This document shows, piece after piece, positions 15,399 to 24,073 of a DNA stretch of 33,042 bases (positions are counted from its first letter, which is position 1; the number at the start of each line of letters is the position of its first letter). The translations under genes were made by a program, and so were the position numbers. Source of the stretch: Candidatus Avibacteroides excrementipullorum (lineage in GTDB: Bacteria; Bacteroidota; Bacteroidia; Bacteroidales; Bacteroidaceae); NCBI GenBank assembly GCA_018711405.1, contig DVIH01000095.1, positions 1 through 33,042 on the forward strand, in the 5' to 3' direction. The notes under the pieces are model-generated. The model ran no database searches and was not told the DNA's origin. It was given only the letters and a program-made list of their open reading frames with translations.

Positions 15399-15449
15399 AG
15401 GGGACAGGGCGGAGATGTTTGTTGCATATCTTTGTCAAGTCCCCTTTTT
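15399..15449 (+). terminator. Terminator-like hairpin between rpsB and tsf
   Basis: AGGGGAC (15399-15405) pairs with GTCCCCT (15439-15445), followed by TTTT. The loop is long (33 bases) but can form an inner AGAT/ATCT-type stem. It probably lowers transcription into tsf rather than stopping it, since tsf shows no clear promoter. Confidence 0.65.
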
Positions 15450-15490
15450 AATTGACAACTTATTAATAACATATAAACGTTTATACTATT

Positions 15491-16318
15491 ATGGCTGTAA
15501 CAATGGCTGAAATAACCCACCTCCGCAAAATGACCGGAGCTGGTATGATGGATTGCAAAAACGCCTTGACAGAAGCAGAAGGCGACATGGACAAGGCTAT
15601 GGAAATATTGCGTAAAAAAGGACAGGCTGTGGCTGCCAAACGTTCCGACCGCGAGGCTGGCGAAGGCTGCGTCCTGGCTGTGTCAGACAAAGATTATGCA
15701 GCAGTGCTTGCTTTGAAATGCGAAACCGACTTCGTGGCTAAAAATGCAGACTTCGTTGCATTGGCAAAAGAGATTATAAACCTTGCTGTCAAGAACAGAT
15801 GCAAATCGCTTGACGAAATCAAGGCTTTGCCTATGGGCAACGGAACGGTGGAACAGGCTGTCACCGACCGTAGCGGCGTGACGGGAGAAAAGATGGAACT
15901 GGACGGTTTCGGATACGTGGAAGGCGTTGAGACTGCATCATACATACATGCAGGCAACCGTCTGGCTGTGGCTGTGGCTTTCAACAAAGCCATACCGGCC
16001 GACAAGGCTCACGGCATAGCCATGCAGATTGCGGCAATGGCTCCTCTCTCGGTAACTCCAGAGACGCTTGCTCCCGAAGTGATAGAGCGTGAGAAAGCTA
16101 TCGCAGCCGACAAGGCACGTGAAGAGGGCAAACCTGAAAACATGATAGAAAAAATAGCTACAGGACGTCTCAGCAAGTTCTACAAGGAAGTTTGCCTTAT
16201 GGAACAGGAATATGTATGCGGAGACGATAAAAAGGTCACTGTGGGCGAATTCTTGCGTGCTATCGACAAGGAACTCGTGGTTACCAACTTCGTGAGATAC
16301 ACATTGAATGCGGAATAA
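15491..16318 (+). CDS. tsf: Translation elongation factor Ts
   Basis: EF-Ts recharges EF-Tu by exchanging GDP for GTP. The 275-residue protein has the N-terminal UBA-like module (ITHLRKMTGAGMMDCKNAL), the LKCETDFVAKN motif near residue 75 that contacts EF-Tu, and the C-terminal GEFLRAIDKELVV region. An internal Met at residue 5 is an alternative start, but the MAVTMAEI beginning matches Bacteroidales relatives. It follows rpsB after 114 bases and ends at an intrinsic terminator. Confidence 0.97.
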   Translation: MAVTMAEITHLRKMTGAGMMDCKNALTEAEGDMDKAMEILRKKGQAVAAKRSDREAGEGCVLAVSDKDYAAVLALKCETDFVAKNADFVALAKEIINLAVKNRCKSLDEIKALPMGNGTVEQAVTDRSGVTGEKMELDGFGYVEGVETASYIHAGNRLAVAVAFNKAIPADKAHGIAMQIAAMAPLSVTPETLAPEVIEREKAIAADKAREEGKPENMIEKIATGRLSKFYKEVCLMEQEYVCGDDKKVTVGEFLRAIDKELVVTNFVRYTLNAE

Positions 16319-16342
16319 TAAGCTTCATTCATAAATACCGGA

Positions 16343-16382
16343 TCGGGGCGGATGTTTTCGGCATCTGCCCCGATTGCTTTTG
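16343..16382 (+). terminator. Intrinsic terminator of tsf
   Basis: TCGGGGC-G-GATG (16343-16354) pairs with CATC-T-GCCCCGA (16362-16373) around a 7-base loop, followed by TTGCTTTT. It also lies just beyond the end of the minus-strand 44-residue gene, so it may serve both. Confidence 0.8.
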
Positions 16383-16406
16383 CGGCTGGCCACCGACCTG
16401 TTGCAC

Positions 16407-16541
16407 TCATGCGGGCAGGCGCATGTAGATGGCTATGACTGCGGCCAGCGCGGCGATTATGAGCAGCAGTTTCCAGCTCTTTATTTTTCTTTTGCGTCTG
16501 TAGCGGATTTTCTTTTCCGCAGCGTTCTGTTCGTCTTTCAT
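16407..16541 (-). CDS. Tiny single-pass membrane protein (44 aa), unknown
   Basis: A 44-residue open frame from ATG at 16541 to TGA at 16407. Residues 1-23 are highly charged with a dense basic patch (KKIRYRRKRKIKSWK), followed by one hydrophobic helix (about 24-40, LLLIIAALAAVIAIYM) and a four-residue tail. By the positive-inside rule the N-terminus should be cytoplasmic. A TATCTTTA promoter box stands 27 bases upstream and the terminator of tsf lies just downstream, so the unit is complete. I do not recognise a family. It is divergent from fumarase. Support comes from the protein pattern and the signals at both ends. Confidence 0.6.
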   Translation of the reverse strand: MKDEQNAAEKKIRYRRKRKIKSWKLLLIIAALAAVIAIYMRLPA

Positions 16542-16568
16542 GTCCTTTTCTCTCGTTATAACTGAATG

Positions 16569-16576
16569 TAAAGATA
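16569..16576 (-). promoter_or_regulatory. -7 box (TATCTTTA) for the 44-residue membrane protein
   Basis: One mismatch to TAnnTTTG, 27 bases before the ATG at 16541. Confidence 0.4.
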
Positions 16577-16652
16577 CTGATTATGTTTTATCGGTCAACA
16601 TCTTTTACGGATATTTTCCTGTGGAATAAAGAATAAATTCAATAATACTTTC

Positions 16653-16660
16653 TACCTTTG
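16653..16660 (+). promoter_or_regulatory. -7 box (TACCTTTG) for fumarase
   Basis: TACCTTTG fits TAnnTTTG, 38 bases before the ATG at 16699. No clear -33 element. Confidence 0.55.
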
Positions 16661-16698
16661 CAACATAGTAAACGTACAATAAAAACAAATTTACAACT

Positions 16699-18339
16699 AT
16701 GGCAAATCCAGAATTCAAGTATCAGCATCCTTTTCCGCTCGGCAAGGATGAGACCGAATACTATCTTTTGACCAAAGATTATGTATCCGTAGGAGAATTT
16801 GAAGGACACGAAATCCTGAAAGTAGAAAAAGAGGGTCTTACGGCTATGGCCAATGCCGCGTTTCATGACGTATCGTTCATGCTCAGACGTTCGCACAACT
16901 TGCAGGTGGCCAAGATTCTCAGCGACCCGGAGGCAAGCGAAAACGACAAATATGTGGCATTGACGTTCCTCCGCAATGCCGATGTGGCAAGCAAAGGCCT
17001 CCTGCCGTTCTGCCAGGATACCGGAACTGCCATCATACACGGCGAAAAAGGCCAGCAGGTGTGGACGGGTTATTGCGATGAGGAAGCTCTCTCTTACGGG
17101 GTGTACAAGACATATACCGAAAACAACCTGCGCTATTCGCAGAATGCACCGCTGACAATGTACGAGGAAGTGAATACCAAATGCAACCTGCCTGCACAGA
17201 TAGACCTGGAAGCTACCGAAGGCATGGAATACAAGTTCCTCTGCGTGGCAAAAGGAGGAGGTTCGGCCAACAAGACATATCTCTTCCAGGAGACGAAAGC
17301 CATACTCAACCCTGAAACGCTCGTTCCGTTCCTTGTGGAAAAGATGAAGACATTGGGCACTGCCGCATGTCCGCCCTACCATATAGCGTTTGTCATAGGC
17401 GGAACTTCGGCGGAGAAGAATCTGCTGACGGTGAAACTGGCTTCCACGCACTATTATGACAGCCTGCCGACTTCGGGCAATGAATACGGACGCGCGTTCA
17501 GGGATGTCGAGCTAGAGAAACAGGTGCTCGAAGCAGCGCACAACATAGGACTCGGCGCACAGTTCGGCGGCAAATATTATGCACACGATGTACGCATTGT
17601 GCGTCTGCCGCGTCACGGCGCATCTTGTCCGGTGGGCATGGGAGTTTCCTGCTCTGCCGACAGGAATATCAAATGTAAAATCAACCGCGATGGAATATGG
17701 ATTGAGAAACTCGATGACAACCCGTCGGAACTCATTCCGGAAGAATTGCGCAATGCGGGAGAGGGCAGTGCGGTCAAGATTGACCTGAACCGTCCTATGC
17801 CCGAAATACTCAAGGAACTGAGCAAATATCCTGTGTCGACACGCCTGTCGCTCAACGGTACCATCATCGTGGGACGCGACATTGCACATGCCAAGCTGAA
17901 AGAGCGTCTGGACAGGGGAGAGGACCTGCCTCAGTACATCAAAGACCATCCCATCTATTACGCAGGCCCGGCCAAGACTCCCAAAGGCATGGCGTGCGGC
18001 TCGATGGGACCCACTACCGCAGGACGCATGGATCCCTATGTAGACTTGTTCCAGAGTCATGGAGGCAGCATGATAATGCTTGCCAAAGGTAACCGCAGCC
18101 AGCAGGTGACCGATGCCTGCAAGAAGCACGGCGGCTTCTATCTCGGCTCCATAGGCGGCCCGGCTGCGATACTTGCTCAGAACAACATAAAGAGCATAGA
18201 GTGTGTGGAATATCCTGAACTCGGCATGGAGGCTATATGGAAGATTGAAGTGGTGGATTTCCCGGCATTTATCCTGGTGGATGACAAGGGCAATGACTTC
18301 TTCAAGCAGATAAAGCCGCGTTGCTCCGGTTGCAGATAA
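16699..18339 (+). CDS. Class I (iron-sulfur) fumarate hydratase
   Basis: Interconverts fumarate and malate, a step of the reductive branch that Bacteroidales use to make succinate and propionate. The 546-residue protein is a single-chain class I enzyme like E. coli FumA, with N-terminal alpha domain and C-terminal beta domain. The three expected [4Fe-4S] ligands are present: C105 in PFCQDTGT, C225 in AACPPYH and C319 in GVSCSADR. The beta-domain [22 protein letters not shown] segment and the [13 protein letters not shown] segment follow. The enzyme is oxygen-sensitive, which fits an anaerobe. It has its own promoter and a strong terminator. Confidence 0.95.
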   Translation: MANPEFKYQHPFPLGKDETEYYLLTKDYVSVGEFEGHEILKVEKEGLTAMANAAFHDVSFMLRRSHNLQVAKILSDPEASENDKYVALTFLRNADVASKGLLPFCQDTGTAIIHGEKGQQVWTGYCDEEALSYGVYKTYTENNLRYSQNAPLTMYEEVNTKCNLPAQIDLEATEGMEYKFLCVAKGGGSANKTYLFQETKAILNPETLVPFLVEKMKTLGTAACPPYHIAFVIGGTSAEKNLLTVKLASTHYYDSLPTSGNEYGRAFRDVELEKQVLEAAHNIGLGAQFGGKYYAHDVRIVRLPRHGASCPVGMGVSCSADRNIKCKINRDGIWIEKLDDNPSELIPEELRNAGEGSAVKIDLNRPMPEILKELSKYPVSTRLSLNGTIIVGRDIAHAKLKERLDRGEDLPQYIKDHPIYYAGPAKTPKGMACGSMGPTTAGRMDPYVDLFQSHGGSMIMLAKGNRSQQVTDACKKHGGFYLGSIGGPAAILAQNNIKSIECVEYPELGMEAIWKIEVVDFPAFILVDDKGNDFFKQIKPRCSGCR

Positions 18340-18361
18340 AAAGGATGTGAAGATAGAGTTG

Positions 18362-18399
18362 AAGGGCGGAATTCCGTTGTCGGGGTTCCGCCCTTTTTC
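18362..18399 (+). terminator. Intrinsic terminator of fumarase
   Basis: A perfect 10-bp stem (AAGGGCGGAA at 18362-18371 with its complement at 18386-18395) is followed by TTTTT. It lies 22 bases after the stop. Confidence 0.9.
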
Positions 18400-18425
18400 T
18401 ATTGTGCAGGCCGGGATTTTCAGCC

Positions 18426-18521
18426 TATGCCCGGGACCGAGCCGATCTTCTTCCGGGATCGGCTCGATCATCGCCCGGGATGTACGCCATCTTTGTCCGG
18501 GACCGAGCCGATACTTTCCGG
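18426..18521. repeat. 22-bp-period modular intergenic repeat, element E
   Basis: Words at 18434, 18456, 18478 and 18500 in the order S- S+ H+ S-. The S- and S+ words at 18434 and 18456 are adjacent and complementary, so a strong hairpin is possible. The element lies between the convergent fumarase and yciH genes and ends 5 bases before the yciH stop. Confidence 0.85.
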
Positions 18522-18526
18522 CGGTG

Positions 18527-18871
18527 TCAGACGGTCTTTGTGGCGGTGTAGCCCAGCTCTTTCAGGATTGCGGCCACGCGCTCCTTGAAGTCTCCCTGTA
18601 TTATGATTTCTCCGTCTTTGGCCGAACCGCCGGTGCCGCATCTGGTCTTGAGTTTCTTGCCCAGTTCTGTCAGGTCGTTGTCGTTGCCTGTGAATCCGGT
18701 GACGAGCGTCACAGTCTTGCCTGCACGGTTGCGGCGGTCGGTTTTTACCCTCAGTTTCTGTTTTTCGGGGGGTAGGGTGGTCTGTGGCTCTTCGCTTTCC
18801 TCTTCGTATTTGAAGTCGGGGTTGGTGGAATATACTATGTTCAGTCTTTTCTTCCAGTCGTTGTCTTTCAT
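18527..18871 (-). CDS. yciH: SUI1/eIF1-family translation factor (YciH-like)
   Basis: A 114-residue protein with an SUI1 (eIF1-like) domain in the C-terminal two thirds: LRVKTDRRNRAGKTVTLVTGF, then the RCGTGGSAKDGEIIIQGD motif and a final helix ILKELGY. Bacterial YciH affects start-site discrimination and the stress response in E. coli. I chose the ATG at 18871 (MKDNDWKKRLNIVYSTNPDF), which gives the usual N-terminus for Bacteroidales members. An ATG at 18901, overlapping the polA stop as TGATG, would add ten residues and would imply translational coupling. Same strand as polA and directly downstream, so cotranscribed. Confidence 0.88.
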   Translation of the reverse strand: MKDNDWKKRLNIVYSTNPDFKYEEESEEPQTTLPPEKQKLRVKTDRRNRAGKTVTLVTGFTGNDNDLTELGKKLKTRCGTGGSAKDGEIIIQGDFKERVAAILKELGYTATKTV

Positions 18872-18900
18872 AATGCTGTGTCTTGTTATGTATTTGACCA

Positions 18901-21681
18901 TCAGTGTGCTTCCAGCCAGTTTGCCCCCCATCCGCAGTCGGCTGTGAGCGGCACTGACATGTGGCAGGCGTTTTGCATCTCTTCCATGACTATGGCCTGT
19001 AGCTGTTCTTTTTCATTTTCGGGAACGTTGAAGTCGAGTTCATCGTGCACCTGTATTATCATCTGGGCTTTGAGTCCCTCGCGCTTCAAGCGGTTGTGGA
19101 TGTTTATCATGGCCACTTTTATGATGTCTGCCGCCGTGCCTTGTATCGGTGCGTTGACGGCATTGCGTTCGGCATATCCCCTTACGACGGCATTGTGCGA
19201 GTTGATGTCGGGCAGAAATCTTTTGCGGTGAAACAGTGTTTCGGCATATCCGTTGCGCTTGGCATCGTCCACGCTTTTTTCGATGTATGCCTTTATGCCC
19301 GGATATGTCTTGAAATATTCGTCTATAAGCTCTTTTGCTTCGCGCCTGTCCACTCCCATTCTCTCGGCAAGGCCGAAGGCCGATATGCCGTAGATGATGC
19401 CGAAATTGGCTGTTTTTGCTTTGCTGCGCATGGCTTTTGTCACTTCTGCTGCGGGGACTTTGTAGACTTTTGCTGCGGTGTCGGTGTGTATGTCTTCGCC
19501 GCTGCGGAATGCTTCCACCATGCCTTTGTCGCCGCTCATGTGCGCCATGATGCGCAGTTCTATCTGCGAGTAGTCGGCCGAGAAGAAGAGGCACCCGTCA
19601 TCGGGGATGAATGCCCGTCTTATCTCCCGTCCGTTTTCGTCTCTCACAGGGATGTTCTGTAGGTTTGGGTTGCTCGAACTGAGACGTCCTGTGGCCGTGA
19701 CAGTCTGGTTGAACGAGGTGTGTATCTTGCCCGTTTCGGGGTTGATGAGTTGGGGGAGTGCATCGACATAGGTGGTGAGGAGTTTTTTCAGTCCTCTGTA
19801 GTCGAGTATTTTTTCCACTATGGGGTGTTTGTGGCGCATGCTTTCGAGCACTTCTTCTGATGTGGAATATTGTCCGCTTTTCGTTTTCTTGGCTTTCTCT
19901 ATGAGTTGCAGCCGGTTGAACAGTATGTCGCCTACCTGTCTCGGAGATGATATGTTGAATTCAGTGCCTGCCAGTGCATAGATTTCGGTTTCTATCGCCT
20001 GCATCTTGGCCGACAGTTCTTCCGATATGTTTTTCAGCGCGGCGGTGTCTATCCTTGCGCCGTTCATCTCCATCTGTGCGAGTACCGGCACGAGTGGCAT
20101 TTCTATTTCGCGGAACAGCTTCTCATCGTTTTTCTCTTGCAGTTCCTTTTCGAGTATGTTTTTCAGTTTCAGTGTCACATCGGCATCCTCGCATGCATAT
20201 TTGTATATCTCCTGCGGGGTGAGGTCGCTCATTTTCTTTTGTCCTTTCTTTTTTTCGCCTATGAGTTCCTCTATGTGTATGGTGCGGTAGTTGAGGTAGA
20301 TTTCTGCCAGGTAGTCCATGTTGTGCCTCAGTTCCGGTTGTATGACGTAGTGCGCCACCATAGTGTCGAACATTTCCCCGCGCACTTCCGCTCCGTATCT
20401 GGCCAGCATGATGATGTCATACTTCATGTTTTGTCCGACTTTGAGCGAAGCCGGGTTTTCCACGAGCGGTTTTATTTTTTTTACTGTTTCTTTCGCTTTG
20501 CTGTCGTCTTGGGGGACGGGGATGTAAAATGCCTCGTTTTCCTTGCACGAGAAGCTCATGCCCACCAGTTTTGCCGTGATCGGGTCGGTTCCGGTCGTTT
20601 CCGTGTCCAGACTGAAAACTTTCCGGGTCATGAAATATGCCAGAAAATCGTCCATATCTTTCTCGGTCTCAATGAGTTTGTAGGAATAATCCAGATCTTC
20701 GAGCCTCGCGAGATTCTCATGAATCTGTTCTTTCGTATCCTCGTCCGCAAATAACGCAAGGAGATTGTCTTGCGGAGCGGCTTTCGCGGCATTGTTGTCG
20801 GGCGCTTTCCTGATGATTCTGTCGATGAGTGTGCGGAACTCCATTTCCTCGAAGATTGTGCGGAGTTTTTCCAGATCGGGGCTTTCCCTTTCCAGTGATT
20901 TCATGTCGAGGCTGATGGGGACATCGGTCTTTATGGTGGCAAGAAATTTCGAGAACTTTATCTGTTCCTTGTTTTCCTCTATTTTCTTTTTGAGCGCACC
21001 TTTCAGTTTGTCGGTATTGTCGAGCAGGTTTTCTATGCTCCCGTATTCGGCAATGAGTTTCTGTGCCGTCTTTTCGCCCACGCCGGGACAGCCCGGAATG
21101 TTGTCCGACGAGTCGCCCATGAGTCCGAGCATGTCGATGACCTGTGCCGTGTCGGTTATGCCGAACTTGGCTTTTATCTCTTCCGTGCCCATTATCTCAT
21201 ATTCCTTGTCGCCGTATTTGGGGCGGTACATGTAGACGGTGCCTCCCACCAGTTGCCCGTAGTCTTTGTCGGGTGTCATCATGTAGGTGAGTATGTTTTC
21301 CCTGCCGGCTTGCAATGACAATGTGCCTATCACGTCATCGGCCTCATAGCCTTTCACCTCTATGGCCGGTATGCGGTAGGCGGCGAGTATGTCTTTTATG
21401 ATTGGCACCGACTGCCTTATGGTTTCTGGCGTCTCTTCTCTTTGCGCCTTATATTCTTTGTATATCTCGTGTCTGAAACTTCCTCCGGGAGGGTCGAATA
21501 CAACGCCTATGTGTGTAGGGTCTTCTTTTTTGAGTATGTCTTCGAGGGTATTGACAAAGCCCATTACGGCCGAAGTGTTGAATCCTTTCGAGTTTATTCT
21601 CGGATTTTTGCTGAACGCGAAATATGCCCTGTATATGAGTGCGTATGCATCGAGCAAGAATAATTTACAGTTTTTATCCAT
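18901..21681 (-). CDS. polA: DNA polymerase I
   Basis: Repair and Okazaki-fragment polymerase of 926 residues with all three parts. The 5'-3' exonuclease domain (about 1-290) has DAYALIYRAYFAF, the GYEADDVIG metal site and the GDSSDNIPG helical motif. The 3'-5' exonuclease domain (about 330-520) keeps the acidic FSLDTETTGTDP motif, so proofreading should be active. The polymerase domain has motif A (SADYSQIELRIMAH), motif B (RSKAKTANFGIIYG) and motif C (IQVHDELDF) at its end. Length is typical of the family. It leads a two-gene unit with yciH and is divergent from the polyprenyl synthase gene. Confidence 0.97.
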   Translation of the reverse strand: MDKNCKLFLLDAYALIYRAYFAFSKNPRINSKGFNTSAVMGFVNTLEDILKKEDPTHIGVVFDPPGGSFRHEIYKEYKAQREETPETIRQSVPIIKDILAAYRIPAIEVKGYEADDVIGTLSLQAGRENILTYMMTPDKDYGQLVGGTVYMYRPKYGDKEYEIMGTEEIKAKFGITDTAQVIDMLGLMGDSSDNIPGCPGVGEKTAQKLIAEYGSIENLLDNTDKLKGALKKKIEENKEQIKFSKFLATIKTDVPISLDMKSLERESPDLEKLRTIFEEMEFRTLIDRIIRKAPDNNAAKAAPQDNLLALFADEDTKEQIHENLARLEDLDYSYKLIETEKDMDDFLAYFMTRKVFSLDTETTGTDPITAKLVGMSFSCKENEAFYIPVPQDDSKAKETVKKIKPLVENPASLKVGQNMKYDIIMLARYGAEVRGEMFDTMVAHYVIQPELRHNMDYLAEIYLNYRTIHIEELIGEKKKGQKKMSDLTPQEIYKYACEDADVTLKLKNILEKELQEKNDEKLFREIEMPLVPVLAQMEMNGARIDTAALKNISEELSAKMQAIETEIYALAGTEFNISSPRQVGDILFNRLQLIEKAKKTKSGQYSTSEEVLESMRHKHPIVEKILDYRGLKKLLTTYVDALPQLINPETGKIHTSFNQTVTATGRLSSSNPNLQNIPVRDENGREIRRAFIPDDGCLFFSADYSQIELRIMAHMSGDKGMVEAFRSGEDIHTDTAAKVYKVPAAEVTKAMRSKAKTANFGIIYGISAFGLAERMGVDRREAKELIDEYFKTYPGIKAYIEKSVDDAKRNGYAETLFHRKRFLPDINSHNAVVRGYAERNAVNAPIQGTAADIIKVAMINIHNRLKREGLKAQMIIQVHDELDFNVPENEKEQLQAIVMEEMQNACHMSVPLTADCGWGANWLEAH

Positions 21682-21703
21682 TTGTTTAGAATGTTTTTCT
21701 TTG

Positions 21704-21711
21704 TAAAGGTA
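21704..21711 (-). promoter_or_regulatory. -7 box (TACCTTTA) for polA
   Basis: One mismatch to TAnnTTTG on the minus strand, 22 bases before the polA ATG. Confidence 0.4.
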
Positions 21712-21742
21712 TAAAAAAAAGGATAATTACCCGTTTATTTAT

Positions 21743-21750
21743 TACTTTTG
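21743..21750 (+). promoter_or_regulatory. -7 box (TACTTTTG) for the polyprenyl diphosphate synthase
   Basis: Matches TAnnTTTG, 19 bases before the ATG at 21770. Confidence 0.55.
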
Positions 21751-21769
21751 TACGCTCAAAACAAATCTG

Positions 21770-22744
21770 ATGAATAATCTGTCTGTAATAAAAGAACCGA
21801 TAGTCAAGGAGATGGAAGTCTTTGACAGGTTGTTTGATGACTCTTTGACGTCAGACAATGCCTTGCTTGACTCCGTTTTCGGACATTTGCGCAGCCGTAA
21901 GGGCAAATTGATGCGTCCGCAACTGTTCATGCTGACCGGAAAGATATTCGGCGATGTAGACATGAGAGGGATGCATGCTGCTTTGGCTTTGGAGCTGCTT
22001 CATACGGCGAGCCTCATTCATGATGATGTGGTGGACAACAGCGACATGCGGCGCGGACAGGCTTCGGTGAACAAGATGTTTGACAACAAAAGGGCTGTTT
22101 TGTCGGGCGACTATGTGCTTGCCACAGCGTTGAAACATGCGGCCATGTCGGCAAATATAAGGGTGGTGAACGAAATCTCAGCTTTGGGGCAGGCTTTGTC
22201 TGAAGGCGAGGTGATGCAGCTGGAGAAATCGATGTCGGAGGAGCTGTCGGAGTCGGTGTATATGTCTGTGATAGAGAGAAAAACTGCGGCTTTGTTTTCC
22301 ACATGCACATGTTGCGCTTCTGTCATGTGCGGAGCTTCGGATGAAGACATAAAGCGGATGACCGATTTCGGGCACTGCGTGGGCATGGCTTTCCAGATAC
22401 GTGATGACATATTCGACTATTATGAAGATGCCGCCATAGGCAAACCCACAGGCAACGATATGCGGGAGGGGAAGATTACCCTTCCGGCCATTTATGCGTT
22501 GCGTGAAGCCGCTGATGGACATGCGTTGGAGATGTTGCATCGCATTAAAAGCGGAGAGGCTTCGGCGGGTGATATTTCAGCTATGGTGGATTTCACTCGC
22601 AAGCACGGGGGGATAGACTATGCGGAGAGTATTATGAACGATTTCCATGCCAGAGCTGTGGATTTGCTGTCGTTTGTCGGCAATGCGGACATTAAAAAAG
22701 CTCTTGTGGGATATGCTGACTTTGTAGTGGGCCGGAGCTATTGA
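21770..22744 (+). CDS. Long-chain polyprenyl diphosphate synthase
   Basis: A trans-prenyltransferase that adds isopentenyl units to an allylic diphosphate, most likely making the side chain of menaquinone. The 324-residue protein has both Asp-rich motifs: DDVVDNSDMRRG (D85, D86, D89) and RDDIFDYYED (D212, D213, D216). The residues just before the first motif are small (TASLIH), without the bulky aromatics that limit chain length in short-chain enzymes, so a long product is expected. The KLMRPQL segment near residue 46 binds diphosphate. The exact chain length (octaprenyl, decaprenyl and so on) cannot be read from sequence. Single gene with its own promoter and a bidirectional terminator. Confidence 0.9.
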   Translation: MNNLSVIKEPIVKEMEVFDRLFDDSLTSDNALLDSVFGHLRSRKGKLMRPQLFMLTGKIFGDVDMRGMHAALALELLHTASLIHDDVVDNSDMRRGQASVNKMFDNKRAVLSGDYVLATALKHAAMSANIRVVNEISALGQALSEGEVMQLEKSMSEELSESVYMSVIERKTAALFSTCTCCASVMCGASDEDIKRMTDFGHCVGMAFQIRDDIFDYYEDAAIGKPTGNDMREGKITLPAIYALREAADGHALEMLHRIKSGEASAGDISAMVDFTRKHGGIDYAESIMNDFHARAVDLLSFVGNADIKKALVGYADFVVGRSY

Positions 22745-22777
22745 CGTTGTAGGGCCTTTTTTATATGAAATATATGG

Positions 22778-22815
22778 AGCGATGCTTGCAGACTATTTCC
22801 GCAAGCATCGCTTTT
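22778..22815. terminator. Bidirectional terminator between polyprenyl synthase and deoC
   Basis: A perfect 12-bp stem (22778-22789 with 22801-22812) followed by TTTT on plus; on the minus strand the stem is followed by a less pure T-rich run. It lies between two convergent genes. Confidence 0.85.
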
Positions 22816-22826
22816 GCATTACGGGG

Positions 22827-23729
22827 TTATGCTTCGCCGTGTTTTTCTATGTCTGCCATGAGGTTGTCCAGCAGGCCGGTTGCCCCGATTCTGAACAGTT
22901 CGGGAGTGAGCCATTCTTTGCCGAGTACTTCTTTCACTATGGTGTAGTAGGTGAGGGCATCGTCTGCCGTCTTTATGCCTCCCGCAGCTTTGAATCCTAC
23001 TTTCCTGTCTGTTTCAATATAATATTCCTTTATGGCTTTGCACATTATGTACGCAGCCTCCGGAGTGGCTCCTTTGCTGCCTTTGCCTGTGGATGTCTTT
23101 ATGAAGTCTGCTCCTGAATACATGCACAGGATGGAGGCTTTCTTTATGTCGCTTGCGGTCTTCAGTTCACAGGTCTCGAGGATGACTTTCAGCTTATGCA
23201 TGCCGCACGCCGCCTTTATCTCGTCTATTTCATCGGCCATTCCTTCGTAGTCTCCCGACAGATATTTTCCTACGGGCATCACCGTGTCTATTTCATCTGC
23301 TCCGTCCATGATGCAAAGTGAGGTCTCTGCTGTCTTTATCTCGGGGAATGTCTGTGCCGACGGGAATCCTCCTGCCACGCATGCTATCCTTACGTTGTCG
23401 GCCTCGAGTGAGTCTTTTACGAGTCCTGCCATGTTGGGATACACGCACAGGGCTGCCGGTACGGGCATGTCGGGACGTTCGCTGTCTATCTTGTTCACTT
23501 TTTCTACCATAGCCAAGATACTCTCCTGTGTGTCTGACGTTCCGAGCGAAGTAAGGTCGATGAAGCCTATCAGCGATTTTATTGTTTCGGGTGTGTTGTT
23601 CTCTGCTTTATGCTTGTCTGTCAACTCTTTGGCCTGTCTGACAACTTCATTGTCATTCAGGTCGGTTGCATATTTCTTCAATGCGTCTTCGTATTTGTTT
23701 ACGATGTTTTCGTCATGTTTATGTTCCAT
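22827..23729 (-). CDS. deoC: Deoxyribose-phosphate aldolase
   Basis: Cleaves 2-deoxyribose 5-phosphate to acetaldehyde and glyceraldehyde 3-phosphate in deoxynucleoside breakdown. The Schiff-base lysine is K211 in DFIKTSTGKG, the second active-site lysine is K248 in GFKAAGGI, and D148 lies in ADEIDTV. The 300-residue length with a helical N-terminal extension of about 50 residues matches the longer DeoC form found in Bacteroidota rather than the 250-residue form. It is the last gene of the minus-strand operon starting at mnmG, 12 bases after the MazG-type gene, and ends at a bidirectional terminator. Confidence 0.95.
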   Translation of the reverse strand: MEHKHDENIVNKYEDALKKYATDLNDNEVVRQAKELTDKHKAENNTPETIKSLIGFIDLTSLGTSDTQESILAMVEKVNKIDSERPDMPVPAALCVYPNMAGLVKDSLEADNVRIACVAGGFPSAQTFPEIKTAETSLCIMDGADEIDTVMPVGKYLSGDYEGMADEIDEIKAACGMHKLKVILETCELKTASDIKKASILCMYSGADFIKTSTGKGSKGATPEAAYIMCKAIKEYYIETDRKVGFKAAGGIKTADDALTYYTIVKEVLGKEWLTPELFRIGATGLLDNLMADIEKHGEA

Positions 23730-23741
23730 ATATGTCGGTTT

Positions 23742-24068
23742 TTATTGTTTTAGTTTCGGGTTGTTTACGTGCCTTTCCTTGTCTCTCGAAGTCTTTTTCT
23801 CTATGTTTCGGGCAAATGCTTCCGTCAGGTCTGTTCCGGTCTGGTTTGCCAGGCAGATCAACACCCACAGCACATCGGCCATTTCGTCTCCGAGATCATG
23901 TTTCTCTCCGGCTTTGAACGATTGTTCTCCGTACTTGCGTGCCATTATTTTGGCCAGTTCTCCTACCTCTTCGGTGAGTAGAGCCATGTTGGTCAGTTCG
24001 TTGAAGTACCTCACTCCGTAGGTCTTTATCCAGTTGTCTACTGTTTTCTGGGCTTCTTCTATGGTCAT
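23742..24068 (-). CDS. MazG-type nucleotide pyrophosphohydrolase
   Basis: A 108-residue all-alpha NTP pyrophosphohydrolase of the MazG superfamily, which clears non-canonical or excess nucleoside triphosphates. The metal-binding pattern ExxE...ExxD is visible as LTEEVGELAK (E33, E34, E37) and GDEMADVLW (E62, D65). Length is that of the short single-domain MazG-like proteins seen in Bacteroidota. It sits 5 bases after dtd and 12 before deoC, a context of nucleotide and tRNA quality control. The precise substrate cannot be inferred. Confidence 0.88.
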   Translation of the reverse strand: MTIEEAQKTVDNWIKTYGVRYFNELTNMALLTEEVGELAKIMARKYGEQSFKAGEKHDLGDEMADVLWVLICLANQTGTDLTEAFARNIEKKTSRDKERHVNNPKLKQ

Positions 24069-24073
24069 GATGT

